Assembly (NCBI RefSeq): GCF_042693015.1
Contig: NZ_CP170544.1
Coordinates: 62,001 to 126,000 of the forward strand
Source: Sphingomonas_E sp042693015
Lineage (GTDB): Bacteria; Pseudomonadota; Alphaproteobacteria; Sphingomonadales; Sphingomonadaceae
DNA length: 64,000 nucleotides
Direction of reading: 5' to 3'
The translations under genes were made by a program, and so were the position numbers. Of the stretch, positions 32,059 through 40,090 are shown piece after piece. The first letter of the stretch is position 1, and every line of letters begins with the position of its first letter. The notes under the pieces were generated by a model. It had not been told where the DNA came from, did not search any database, and was given only the letters and a program-made list of their open reading frames with translations.

Positions 32059-33099
32059 TTATCGTACCGAGCCGCGGCCGCGCACGATCTCGACGATGAT
32101 ATCGCCGGGCTCGATGGTCCGGCTGCCATCTTCCCAGAAGCCGACAGGCTCCCCTTCGCGATAGACCCGCACGCCGCGGCCGGTGGTGAGCGCGGACAGC
32201 GGCTTGCCGACATCCTCAGGCGTCGCCTCGCGTTCGCTCAACGCCACGCGGCCGTCGGCCGCGGCCAGGTCTGCCAGATAATCGGCGATATGCGGGCCGT
32301 GCGTCGATCCGGCGAGCAGCAGCCCGGCGAAGCTCACCGGGTTGATGACGGTGGTGGCGCCCGCCTGCCGCGCCAGCGCTTCGTTGTCTTCGGATCGGAT
32401 GACGACGCTGATTGGCACATCGGGCGCCAGCCGGCGCGCGGTCAGCACGATTAGGATCGAGGTGTCGTCGCGCCCGGCGGAGACGATCAACGCGCGGGCG
32501 CGCTCGATATGCACGGCCTCCAGCGTCGCGTTGCGGGTCGAATCGCCCTCCAGCACGGAAAGGCCCATTTCCTCGGCTTCGGCGATCGCCGTGTTGCGGC
32601 CGTCGATCACGACGATATCGTCGGGTTCGGTGCCCCGCGCGATCAGTTCGCGCACGGCTTCCGAACCGCTCGTGCCGAATCCGGTGACGACGACATGGCC
32701 GTGCAGGTTGCGCTGAATCCGCTTCATCCGCCATTTCTCCCACACGCGCTTGAAGACGAAATCATAGGCCGTTCCCAGGAAGATCAGCCATACGAACAGG
32801 CGGATCGGCGTGAGCAGGAACGTATCGAACATCCGCGCCCGATCGGTAACGGGCACGATGTCGCCGTATCCGACGGTCGTTACCGTAATCACCGTGAAAT
32901 ACACGATATCGAGGAAGCTTACCGACCCGTCGATATTGTCCTTCAGTCCGCCACGATCGAACCAGTGGACAGCAAGCGCGATCGAGATCAGGCCGAGCGC
33001 CAGCAGCGCGCGCAACGCCAGCGAAGCCCATATGGGAAGCGAAGATTTGCGCCGCAGCGGGGCGAAGTGGGGAACCTCGAAGAGCCGGCGCGGTCTCAA
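32059..33099 (-). CDS. Potassium channel with RCK (TrkA) domains
   Basis: 346 residues. Two membrane helices flank the selectivity filter TVGYGD (about residue 77). The cytosolic part has a TrkA-N/RCK domain (HVVVTGFGTSGSEAV, VIDGRNTAIAEAEEMG) and TrkA-C-like tail with EREATPEDVGKPLSAL. This is the MthK/Kch type 2-TM ligand-gated channel, tetrameric in the inner membrane. Its first four bases overlap the end of the NlpD-like gene, so it is last in serS-surE-nlpD-channel. Confidence 0.92.
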   Translation of the reverse strand: MRPRRLFEVPHFAPLRRKSSLPIWASLALRALLALGLISIALAVHWFDRGGLKDNIDGSVSFLDIVYFTVITVTTVGYGDIVPVTDRARMFDTFLLTPIRLFVWLIFLGTAYDFVFKRVWEKWRMKRIQRNLHGHVVVTGFGTSGSEAVRELIARGTEPDDIVVIDGRNTAIAEAEEMGLSVLEGDSTRNATLEAVHIERARALIVSAGRDDTSILIVLTARRLAPDVPISVVIRSEDNEALARQAGATTVINPVSFAGLLLAGSTHGPHIADYLADLAAADGRVALSEREATPEDVGKPLSALTTGRGVRVYREGEPVGFWEDGSRTIEPGDIIVEIVRGRGSVR

Positions 33100-34157
33100 C
33101 GGCGTTTCGGCAGATAGGCCAGCGGATCGACCGGCTTGGCCCCCTGGCGGATCTCGAAATGGAGCTGCGGGCTATCGACATGGCCGGTCGCACCCGCGCG
33201 CGCGATCGTCTGGCCGCGCTTCACCGCCTGGCCGCGCGTCACCAGCAGTTCGGACGCATGGCCATAGGCTGTGGTCCAGGTGTCGCTGTGCCGGATCAGG
33301 ATCAACCCCCCATAGGCGCTGAGATCGGTTCCGGCATAAGCTACCACACCGTCGGCCGCGGCCGCCACCGGCTCACCCTTTTCGGCGGCGATGTTGATGC
33401 CGTTGTTGCGCCGCCCGCTACCGAAGTTGCCGAAACCGCGCTTGATCGCGCCCATGACCGGCCAGTCGAACCGGCCGGAGAAGGGACGGGCGGCAGCCAC
33501 CGCCTCGGTCGGCGGCAACGGCTTGGTGCGCGGCGCCGTCGATACCGGCTTGGCGGGGACTTCCTTTTCCGCCAGCGCCGGCTCGCCGCCGGTGATGAGG
33601 TCGTCGATCTCGAGGTCGAAGGCGGCGGCGCGCTCCTCCATCGACATGCCGGCGACTTCGGTGGCGGACGGCAGCAGCAGCCGCTGGCCGGTGCGCAGGA
33701 TATAGGGCTCTTCAAGCGCGTTCAGCTCGGCGATGCGCTGCCATTCGACGCCATAAGCGCGCGCGATGGCGATGCCGGTCTCGCCACCGCGCACCTGATG
33801 CCAGCGCCCCGCGGGGATCTTCAGCCGCTCGCCGACCTTGATGACGAAGGGGGCGGTGAGATCATTGGCGCGCGCGATCGCCTCCGATCCCGCGCCCGTC
33901 TTGTCGGACACGCGGCGCAGCGTATCGCCGGCCACCACGCGATAGGTGCCGCTGCGGCTCTCGACGGCGTTGGGCGTCACCGCCTTGATATCGAAGGGGG
34001 GCGGGGTGGCGACGGGCGGCGTCTCGACCGGAACGGTCGGTTGCGGTCGCGGCGGCGGTGCAGCGGGCTCCGGCGGCCCATTTCGCGGCGCGACGCAGGC
34101 GGACAGCAAGGCCGGGCCAAGCAGGAAGAACAGGGATCGGGCAGGCCGGCCGGGCAT
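33096..34157 (-). CDS. NlpD-like lipoprotein: LysM repeats and degenerate LytM domain
   Basis: 353 residues from ATG 34157 (an ATG 48 bases upstream is less likely). Lipobox LLSAC, a Pro-rich linker, two LysM modules (YRVVAGDTLRRVSDKTG and the following HQVRGGETGIAIARAYG), a second linker and a C-terminal M23/LytM domain ending PLAYLPKRR. The zinc site is broken: the usual HxxxD is NNGIN and HLHFE is QLHFE. That matches E. coli NlpD, a non-enzymatic activator of AmiC amidase at division. It follows surE, as nlpD does elsewhere. Confidence 0.92.
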   Translation of the reverse strand: MPGRPARSLFFLLGPALLSACVAPRNGPPEPAAPPPRPQPTVPVETPPVATPPPFDIKAVTPNAVESRSGTYRVVAGDTLRRVSDKTGAGSEAIARANDLTAPFVIKVGERLKIPAGRWHQVRGGETGIAIARAYGVEWQRIAELNALEEPYILRTGQRLLLPSATEVAGMSMEERAAAFDLEIDDLITGGEPALAEKEVPAKPVSTAPRTKPLPPTEAVAAARPFSGRFDWPVMGAIKRGFGNFGSGRRNNGINIAAEKGEPVAAAADGVVAYAGTDLSAYGGLILIRHSDTWTTAYGHASELLVTRGQAVKRGQTIARAGATGHVDSPQLHFEIRQGAKPVDPLAYLPKRR

Positions 34158-34205
34158 GCGCCGTTGTCTAGGGAATCGTCCGGCCGGAGGGAATAGCCCC
34201 GCCAC

Positions 34206-34976
34206 TCAAATGCCTTGATATGCCTCGCGAAGCCGGTCGAGCGACGGGCCGTAGGTGAGATCGAGGTGAAGCGGCGTCACCGAGACATAGCCGTCGGCGA
34301 TCGCCTCCAGATCGGTGTCATGCTTGGGCGTCGGCACCGCACCGCCCAGCCCGAACCAGTAATAATTGTAACCGCGCGGATCGGTGCCCTTGACGATGCG
34401 CAGGCGGCCATAATCGCGGATGCCCTGGCCGACGACGCGCACGCCGCGGACCTGATCGGCCGGCAGCGCCGGGAAGTTGACGTTGACGAGCGTGCCCGGC
34501 GTCCATGGATCGGCAAGCAAAGGGGCGAGCACCTTCGCGCCCCAGGCTTCGGCGGCGGAGAATGGCACGGCATCGCCCATCGCCTCGCGCGCATAGACCT
34601 GGCTGAGCGCGATCGACCGGATGCCGGCAAGCGCGCCTTCCATCGCCGCGGAGACGGTGCCCGAATAGGTCACATCCTCGCCCAGATTGGCGCCGCGGTT
34701 GACGCCCGAAAGGATCAGGTCGGGCTTGGCGTCCTTCATGATCTCGGCCACCGCCATCATCACCGAATCCGTCGGCGTGCCGGTGACGGAGAAACGCCGC
34801 TCGCCATGCTTGCGTAAGCGCACCGGCCGGGTGAGCGTCAGCGAGTGGCCGGCGCCCGACATTTCCTCCGCCGGGGCGACGATGGTGATGTCGTCGGAAA
34901 TGGTCCGCGCGATCGCCTCCAGGACTTCCAGCCCCGGCGCATGGATGCCGTCGTCATTGGTGAGGAGGATACGCAT
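34206..34976 (-). CDS. surE: 5'/3'-nucleotidase SurE
   Basis: 256 residues. LLTNDDGIHAPG (metal-binding Asp-Asp), IVAPAEEMSGAGHS, LSGVNRGANLGEDVTYSGTV and VTPLHLDLTY are all family hallmarks. It hydrolyses 5'- and 3'-nucleoside monophosphates and exopolyphosphate. Its ATG overlaps the serS stop by one base (TGATG); the NlpD-like gene begins about 50 bases after it. Cytosolic, tetrameric. Confidence 0.97.
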   Translation of the reverse strand: MRILLTNDDGIHAPGLEVLEAIARTISDDITIVAPAEEMSGAGHSLTLTRPVRLRKHGERRFSVTGTPTDSVMMAVAEIMKDAKPDLILSGVNRGANLGEDVTYSGTVSAAMEGALAGIRSIALSQVYAREAMGDAVPFSAAEAWGAKVLAPLLADPWTPGTLVNVNFPALPADQVRGVRVVGQGIRDYGRLRIVKGTDPRGYNYYWFGLGGAVPTPKHDTDLEAIADGYVSVTPLHLDLTYGPSLDRLREAYQGI

Positions 34977-36256
34977 CAGGCGGGGGTGAGCCTTTCGATA
35001 CCGCCCATATAGGGCTTGAGGGCGTCGGGAATGCGAACCGAACCGTCCGCCTCCTGATAATTTTCGAGCACCGCGACGAGCGTGCGGCCGACCGCAAGGC
35101 CTGATCCGTTGAGGGTGTGGACGAAGCGCGTGCCCTTGGCCTCGCCCGCCGGGCGGAAGCGCGCATTCATCCGCCGCGCCTGGAAGTCGCCGCAGTTGGA
35201 TACGCTGCTGATCTCGCGATATTTGCCCTGGCCGGGGAGCCAGACTTCAAGGTCATAGGTCTTGCGCGCGGCAAAGCCCATGTCGCCGGTGCAGAGCAAG
35301 ACGCGGCGATAGGGCAGGCCCAGCCGTTCGAGGATCGTCTCGGCAGCGTCCACCATCCGCTCATGCTCCGCCTCGGACTGTTCGGGCGTGGCGATGGTGA
35401 CGAGTTCGACCTTGTCGAACTGGTGCTGACGGATCATCCCGCGCGTGTCGCGGCCGGCGGCACCCGCTTCCGATCGGAAACAGGGGGTGAGCGCGGTGAA
35501 GCGCAACGGCAGTTGTGCCTCGTCCAGGATTTGCTCGCGCACCAGATTGGTCAGGCTCACCTCGGCCGTCGGGATCAGCCAGCGGCCGTCGGTCGTCTGG
35601 AACAGATCCTCGCGGAACTTGGGCAGCTGGGTGGTACCGAACGCCGCCTCGTCGCGCACCAGCAGCGGCGGGGCCACCTCCATATAACCATGGCCCTCGG
35701 TCTGAACGTCGAGCATGAACTGGCCGAGCGCGCGGTTGAGGCGCGCGATGCCGCCCTTCAGCACCGCGAAGCGCGCGCCCGAAATGGCGGCCGCGCTCTC
35801 GAAGTCGAGACCGAGCGCCGGCCCGATATCGGCATGTTCCTGGGCCGCGAAAGCGAAGACCGGCGGCTCGCCCCACTTCGCCATCTCGACATTGTCATTC
35901 TCGTCCGCGCCGACGGGGACGTCTGCCACCGGAATGTTGGGCAGCGAGGCAAGCTGCGCGTCGAGCGCGGCGCCGGCTTCCTGTTCTTCCGTCTCGAGTT
36001 GCGGCATCCGCTCCTTGATCGCGGCGACCTCGGCCATCAGTTCGGCGGCCTTCGCCTCGTCCTTCTGGGCCTTGGCCTGGCCGATCGCCTTCGACGCCTC
36101 GTTGCGGCGGGTCTGCAGCGACTGCAGTTCGGTCGCGAGTGCGCGGCGCTTCTCGTCGAGCGCGGTGATCGGAGCCGAATGCGGTTCCAGCCCGCGAAGG
36201 GCGAGGCCGGCGTCGAAGGCTGCGGGATTGTCCCGGATGGCGCGTATGTCGTGCAT
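34976..36256 (-). CDS. serS: Seryl-tRNA synthetase
   Basis: 426 residues from ATG 36256. MHDIRAIRDNPAAFDAGL opens the tRNA-binding coiled coil, which spans residues ~30-100. Class II motifs follow: motif 2 region FRSEAGAAGRDTRGMIRQHQF, and motif 3 GSGLAVGRTLVAVLENYQ. It charges tRNA-Ser, and also tRNA-Sec where present. It is the first gene of a four-gene leftward operon with surE, an NlpD-like gene and a potassium channel. Confidence 0.98.
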   Translation of the reverse strand: MHDIRAIRDNPAAFDAGLALRGLEPHSAPITALDEKRRALATELQSLQTRRNEASKAIGQAKAQKDEAKAAELMAEVAAIKERMPQLETEEQEAGAALDAQLASLPNIPVADVPVGADENDNVEMAKWGEPPVFAFAAQEHADIGPALGLDFESAAAISGARFAVLKGGIARLNRALGQFMLDVQTEGHGYMEVAPPLLVRDEAAFGTTQLPKFREDLFQTTDGRWLIPTAEVSLTNLVREQILDEAQLPLRFTALTPCFRSEAGAAGRDTRGMIRQHQFDKVELVTIATPEQSEAEHERMVDAAETILERLGLPYRRVLLCTGDMGFAARKTYDLEVWLPGQGKYREISSVSNCGDFQARRMNARFRPAGEAKGTRFVHTLNGSGLAVGRTLVAVLENYQEADGSVRIPDALKPYMGGIERLTPA

Positions 36257-36350
36257 GGCGGGGCTATGGCCCATCCCGCGCAAGCCGCGCAACCCTGCAA
36301 CGATCCGTGCGTTGCGTCAGCAATCCAACAGCGGGAATGGAGGGAAGCCT

Positions 36351-36794
36351 GTGCGCATTCCACATAATGGCGTCGTCCTCGTCGCGGACGGCCGCAAGAT
36401 GCTCTTTCTGCGCAACACCGGAGACGCGACCGATCCGAAGCTGGAAGTGATGGAAGCGTCCGAACAGCCGGCACGTTATGATCGCGATCTCAAGACCGAT
36501 GCGCCGGGCCGTGCCTTCGCGAGCGTCGGCACCGCGCGCAGTGCCATGGAAGAGCCCGATTACCAGCAGATCGAGGAGGACCGCTTTGCTGCGGATGCCG
36601 CCGCGCTCCTCCAGCGCCACGCGCTGCAGGGCGATTATGACAATCTGATCGTGGTCGCGCCGCCGCGCACCTTGGGCGAGCTGCGCAAGCATTATCACCG
36701 CGAGGTCGCGGACCGCCTGAAGAATGAGGTTCCCAAGGATCTGACGGGTCACCCCGTGGATGCGATAAGCCGCATTCTCGTCGGGATGGACTGA
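36351..36794 (+). CDS. Host attachment family protein
   Basis: 147 residues from a GTG with GGAGGG eight bases upstream. MRIPHNGVVLVADGRKMLFL, RAFASVGTARSAMEEPD, and DYDNLIVVAPPRTLGELRKHY match the family named after proteins needed for attachment to host cells; structurally it resembles the RNase-E/Dom34-like baeRF group. The molecular activity is unknown and the host-attachment name comes from one genetic context. Cytosolic, no signal. It is followed by an exported repeat protein. Confidence 0.8.
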   Translation: MRIPHNGVVLVADGRKMLFLRNTGDATDPKLEVMEASEQPARYDRDLKTDAPGRAFASVGTARSAMEEPDYQQIEEDRFAADAAALLQRHALQGDYDNLIVVAPPRTLGELRKHYHREVADRLKNEVPKDLTGHPVDAISRILVGMD

Positions 36795-36906
36795 AAATGG
36801 GCGGCAACTCGGCGTTTTTTGCCGTCGACTCATCGACAGGCCATGGCCGGAAACGCCTCGCCTCGCGTTGTCTGGTCAAGACAGACGCATGAAGGAGATG
36901 ATTCTG

Positions 36907-37467
36907 ATGAAGTTCAAGGCATGGTTCGCGGCTCCTGCCGCCATGGCTCTTTTCGCTGTTCCGGCGCTCGCGCAGGACGCATCGGCGCCGGCTGCTGCGT
37001 CCGCCTCGACCAAGGTTTCGGCGGGCGTGACCGTCTATGACACCGCCGGCGGCGTGGTCGGCAAGGTCGACTCGATCAGCGGCGATCTCGCCGTGCTCGC
37101 CACCGAGAAGAGCAAGGTGTCCGTTCCGCTGACGTCTTTCGGTGCGGGCGACAAGGGTCCGGTGATCGCGATGACGCGCGACCAGATCGACGCGCAGGCG
37201 GGTGCCGCCAATGCGCAGGCGGCTCAGGCCGATGAAGCCAAGAAGAAGGCGCAGCTTGTCGCCGGCGCGACGGTTAAGGATACGGCCGGCGGCACTGTCG
37301 GCACGATCAAGTCGGTCGACGCGCAATATGCTCTGGTCGACACGGCCAAGGTGCAGGTCCGTCTGCCGCTGACCGCTTTCGCCGTGGGCGATAGTGGCCC
37401 GATCATCGGCATGACCAAGGATGAGCTCGACGCGCAGGCCGCCACCGTGGCGCCCCAGGGCGAATAA
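36907..37467 (+). CDS. Exported protein with two PRC-barrel-like repeats
   Basis: About 186 residues from the ATG at 36907, AAGGAG nine bases upstream (other in-frame ATGs lie 9 and 39 bases earlier). Signal peptide ends VPALA-QD. Two ~60-residue repeats follow (about 39-98 and 118-177): AGVTVYDTAGGVVGKVDSI against AGATVKDTAGGTVGTIKSV, each ending in VPLTSF/LPLTAF, GPVI/GPII and RDQIDAQA/KDELDAQA. The two halves come from a tandem duplication and are joined by an Ala/Gln-rich segment. Periplasmic; function unknown. A strong terminator follows. Confidence 0.82.
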   Translation: MKFKAWFAAPAAMALFAVPALAQDASAPAAASASTKVSAGVTVYDTAGGVVGKVDSISGDLAVLATEKSKVSVPLTSFGAGDKGPVIAMTRDQIDAQAGAANAQAAQADEAKKKAQLVAGATVKDTAGGTVGTIKSVDAQYALVDTAKVQVRLPLTAFAVGDSGPIIGMTKDELDAQAATVAPQGE

Positions 37468-37497
37468 CCGCGACGCACAAGCCAGCGTGCGAAAGGA

Positions 37498-37526
37498 AGC
37501 CGCGCCCCGCCGGGCGCGGCTTTTTT
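37498..37526 (+). terminator. Rho-independent terminator
   Basis: AGCCGCGCCC pairs with GGGCGCGGCT across CGCC, followed directly by TTTTTT. It ends the two-repeat protein gene. Confidence 0.92.
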
Positions 37527-37769
37527 CGTGTCTTCGGCGCCACCCGAAACCACAAAGTGCCAAGAATCGTAACGAGGTTAATGAAACTGACACCTGAAGG
37601 CTGTTAGGGCGCGCAATCCCGGAACGGGACGCTTTGGAGGATTATCCACAGGACAATCCCCCATGATCGAAAGGCCGCCGCTTCCGCTGCTTGTGCGGCG
37701 TTCGGGGCATCGGTATAGCGCCCCGGCAAAGATCCACCGCGGTCAACGCGGGAGGAAGCGGAGAACGTG
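37527..37769. other. Intergenic region before dksA with a consensus DnaA box
   Basis: About 240 bases with no credible gene. It contains TTATCCACA at 37642-37650, an exact DnaA box, on an AT-richer stretch starting about 37560. The rest is a probable dksA leader, with GGAG six bases before the ATG. A single box does not make an origin. Confidence 0.4.
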
Positions 37770-38234
37770 ATGGCGACGGCGCTGAATTCGACTCCCGGTT
37801 CTAGAAAAGCTTCAGATCACGACGACGCGTTGGACGCCGATTATCGCCCGTCCCCCGACGAAGAGTTCATGAATGCCCAGCAGACCGCTTATTTCCGGCG
37901 CAAGCTGATCGATTGGAAGGAATCGATCCTGCGGGAAGCCCAGGGCACGCTGGCCCAGCTTCAGACGGATTCCCTGCGTGAGCCGGATATCACCGATCGC
38001 GCGTCGAGCGAGACCGATTGGTCGATCGAGCTTCGCACCCGGGACCGCCAGCGCAAGCTGATCTCAAAGATCGATGCGGCGCTGCGGCGGATCGAGGAAG
38101 GCGAATATGGCTATTGCGAAGTGACGGGCGAGCCGATCTCGCTGGCCCGTCTGGAAGCGCGGCCGATCGCGACGATGACGGTCGAGGCGCAGGAACGGCA
38201 CGAGCGTCAGGAAAAGGTTTCCCGCGACGAATGA
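37770..38234 (+). CDS. dksA: RNA polymerase-binding transcription factor DksA
   Basis: 154 residues from ATG 37770 (a GTG immediately before is possible). A long helical hairpin with DITDRASSETDWSIELRTRDR at its tip, where Asp residues reach the RNA polymerase secondary channel, then YGYCEVTGEPISLARLEARP and EAQERHERQEK. DksA with ppGpp adjusts rRNA and stress promoters. Of the four canonical zinc-finger cysteines only one (YGYC) remains, as in other alphaproteobacterial DksA proteins, so it is probably zinc-independent. Confidence 0.93.
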   Translation: MATALNSTPGSRKASDHDDALDADYRPSPDEEFMNAQQTAYFRRKLIDWKESILREAQGTLAQLQTDSLREPDITDRASSETDWSIELRTRDRQRKLISKIDAALRRIEEGEYGYCEVTGEPISLARLEARPIATMTVEAQERHERQEKVSRDE

Positions 38235-38342
38235 ACGTCCTGCCGCGGCGTTAACCCTTTCTCGAATTTTCGGTGCTTTCTTGCGCGCATAATAGGCGCG
38301 TGGTGTAAACGGGCGCTGTGTTGGGTAGCACAAGGGTCTGGC

Positions 38343-38750
38343 GTGGGCGATCAAGCCGATTTCGACGAGGAAGGAACGGGCGAGACGGGCTCTGAGCAGG
38401 ACCGTCGGCAGCCGCGCGACAGCATGTTCCTGCAAGCGCCGGCTGCATTGCTCGATCAGGGCGAGGCGCTGATGCTGCGCGTCCGCAATCTTTCCGCCGG
38501 CGGGATGATGGCCGATTGCGAGCGCGTCTGCGAACGCGGTGATCCTGTGGTTGTCGAGATACGCGGCGTCGGCCCGGTTACGGGCAGGATCGCGTGGCGC
38601 CAGGGTGGCAAGATCGGCATCACATTCGACGAAGCGATCGACCCGCGACTTGCGCGCAAGCCCGTCAGCGGCGGTGCAAAGGTGCAGTCGATGACGACGG
38701 CCGACCTGGAGCGGATGCGCCGTCCAGGCTTTCGTTCCTTCACGCGATAA
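38343..38750 (+). CDS. PilZ domain protein
   Basis: 135 residues from a GTG. After an acidic N-terminus comes RRQPRDSMFLQAPAALL (basic patch of the PilZ RxxxR type), VRNLSAGGMMADCER (the D/NxSxxG-type motif) and GRIAWRQGGKIGITFDEAI. PilZ proteins usually bind cyclic di-GMP and act on motility or surface polymers. It is a stand-alone domain, cytosolic, and its targets are unknown. Confidence 0.85.
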   Translation: MGDQADFDEEGTGETGSEQDRRQPRDSMFLQAPAALLDQGEALMLRVRNLSAGGMMADCERVCERGDPVVVEIRGVGPVTGRIAWRQGGKIGITFDEAIDPRLARKPVSGGAKVQSMTTADLERMRRPGFRSFTR

Positions 38751-38771
38751 TCGGGGATTTTGGGAGCGGCT

Positions 38772-38797
38772 GTCGCTGCCCGTCACGGGGCAGCGAC
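38772..38797. terminator. Convergent hairpin between PilZ and YdcH genes
   Basis: GTCGCTGCCC (38772-38781) pairs with GGGCAGCGAC (38788-38797). The T-run is poor on both sides. It sits between convergent genes. Confidence 0.5.
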
Positions 38798-38813
38798 CCT
38801 CCGCTGCGGAGCG

Positions 38814-38969
38814 CTAACTCTGTTGGAGCGCTTCCTTGATTTTGAGTTTTTGTTTCTTGAGTGTGGCGATCAGCGCGTTATCGGGGGCTGGCCTACAGCT
38901 TTCGGCCGCAATGCGGGCATCCAGCCCGGCATGCTTTGCGATCAATGCGGACGAATGGGTGTTCTCCAT
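38814..38969 (-). CDS. YdcH-like (DUF465) small protein
   Basis: 51 residues with AGGAGG before ATG 38969. MENTHSSALIAKHAGLDARI and ALIATLKKQKLKIKEALQQ show the short helical YdcH pattern: an HAxLD turn and a Lys-rich KKQKLKIKE helix. Members are about 50-75 residues; no molecular role is established. A second member lies 200 bases away on the other strand. Confidence 0.82.
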   Translation of the reverse strand: MENTHSSALIAKHAGLDARIAAESCRPAPDNALIATLKKQKLKIKEALQQS

Positions 38970-39162
38970 AAGGATCCTCCTTTCCCGTTCCGATTGGGCA
39001 GGCCAGTTAATCACCGAACGATCGCCTTTGTAACCACCAATTTTGGCAGCTGCGACGATTGCAATCATCGGCGCGACGGATGACGATGCGGGCCGAGCTT
39101 GAGCGCGGAGCGGATCACCGATATCGCTGATCGCGCTCGGATAATCCGGCAGGAGTTTCGGC

Positions 39163-39360
39163 ATGGAGCAGATCGGTATCGGCCGGAAAATCGAGATCTT
39201 GCGGCAGGAACACCGCGATCTCGACGCGGCGATCGAGTCGATGGCGGACGATCCGGCGGCCGACCAGCTTGCGCTTGCCCGACTCAAGAAGCGCAAGCTT
39301 CGCCTGCGGGACGAGATCGCCATGCTGGAAGACCAGTTGATCCCGGACATCATCGCCTGA
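39163..39360 (+). CDS. YdcH-like (DUF465) small protein
   Basis: 65 residues. IGRKIEILRQEHRDLDAAIE, then LARLKKRKLRLRDEIAMLEDQLIPDI: the REHRDLD turn and KKRKLRLRDEI helix are the DUF465 signature. It resembles the 51-residue neighbour, so the pair is a small paralogous set in divergent orientation. It may be linked to the following Hsp20 stress context but nothing shows a shared function. A hairpin terminator follows. Confidence 0.88.
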   Translation: MEQIGIGRKIEILRQEHRDLDAAIESMADDPAADQLALARLKKRKLRLRDEIAMLEDQLIPDIIA

Positions 39361-39370
39361 AATCGATATG

Positions 39371-39405
39371 GGAAGGGCCGGCGGATCATCTCCACCGGCC
39401 CTTCC
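39371..39405. terminator. Convergent terminator between YdcH and Hsp20 genes
   Basis: GGAAGGGCCGG (39371-39381) pairs with CCGGCCCTTCC (39395-39405) around a 13-base loop. It lies between convergent stops and can end both transcripts. Confidence 0.7.
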
Positions 39406-39418
39406 GGAACTTGGGCGT

Positions 39419-39889
39419 TTACGCGGCGTCGCGTTCGTCAGTCGTCAACGCCACCTCGGCTGCCAGTTCGCCGTCGATGGCGATGCGGCGCGGCTTCTTG
39501 TGCTCGGGCACTTCGCGGACCAGATCGATGTTAAGCAGGCCGTTTTCGTAACCCGCCGCCGTGACCTTGATCGTGTCGGCGAGCTGGAAGCGGCGCTCGA
39601 ACGCGCGCTTGGCGATGCCGCGATGCAGATATTCGCGGCCGCCATTTTCGGCGCCGTCGCCCGCGCGGCCCACGACGATCAGCACATTCTCCTGAACGGT
39701 GATGTCGAGCTCGCTGCGGCTGAAGCCGGCAACCGCCATCGAGATGCGATAGGCGCCGTCGCCCAGCTTCTCGATATTATAAGGGGGATAGGCATCGCTG
39801 TCGCCGCGGGTGGCGAAATCGACGAGCCGGTTGAGGTTCTCGAACCCGATCGAGGACCGGAGGAGGGGGGCAAAATCAACAGCACGCAT
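39419..39889 (-). CDS. Small heat-shock protein, Hsp20/IbpA family
   Basis: 156 residues. FAPLLRSSIGFENLNRLVDF opens the N-terminal arm, PPYNIEKLGDGAYRISMAVAGFSR starts the alpha-crystallin domain, HRGIAKRAFERRFQLADTI and AGYENGLLNIDLVREVPE close it. The C-terminal KPRRIAI is the IxI-like motif that docks in oligomers. It holds unfolding proteins until the DnaK system takes over. The upstream region has a sigma-32-like promoter and a hairpin covering the ribosome site, indicating heat control. Confidence 0.94.
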   Translation of the reverse strand: MRAVDFAPLLRSSIGFENLNRLVDFATRGDSDAYPPYNIEKLGDGAYRISMAVAGFSRSELDITVQENVLIVVGRAGDGAENGGREYLHRGIAKRAFERRFQLADTIKVTAAGYENGLLNIDLVREVPEHKKPRRIAIDGELAAEVALTTDERDAA

Positions 39890-39892
39890 AGA

Positions 39893-39917
39893 CTCAATCC
39901 TTCATCCTGGCATTGAG
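39893..39917 (-). promoter_or_regulatory. Possible RNA thermometer hairpin at the hsp20 ribosome site
   Basis: In the mRNA, CUCAAU pairs with AUUGAG and, across a bulged G, CC pairs with GG, closing over the AAGGA ribosome site that lies eight bases before AUG. A single bulged G opposite the ribosome site resembles ROSE-type thermometers of alphaproteobacterial small heat-shock genes. The structure is visible; temperature response is inferred. Confidence 0.5.
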
Positions 39918-39991
39918 GTTTTCGTGCCCGCGGGAAGCCGCCGGGCCGGCCGGCCCCATCCCCATCCGGGCAACGGTGCCGACGGGAATCG

Positions 39992-40019
39992 AGATAGTTT
40001 CCGGCGACCTGCCTTCAAG
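39992..40019 (-). promoter_or_regulatory. Sigma-32-like promoter of hsp20
   Basis: Reading the minus strand: CTTGAA (40019-40014), 16 bases, then CTATCT (39997-39992). This matches the alphaproteobacterial heat-shock sigma form CTTG...CYTATNT. The leader would be about 95 bases long with a GC hairpin and the thermometer-like stem. Confidence 0.5.
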
Positions 40020-40090
40020 AGGCGGCGCCGGTTGCGACGTTCACCTTCTTTCTGTGATGGTGCGCGCGGCGAATTATGGCATCATGAACC

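Noticed and set aside
37642..37650. Chromosomal origin at the perfect DnaA box
   Set aside because: One box only, no cluster, no AT-rich unwinding region, and dnaA, parA or hemE neighbours are absent.
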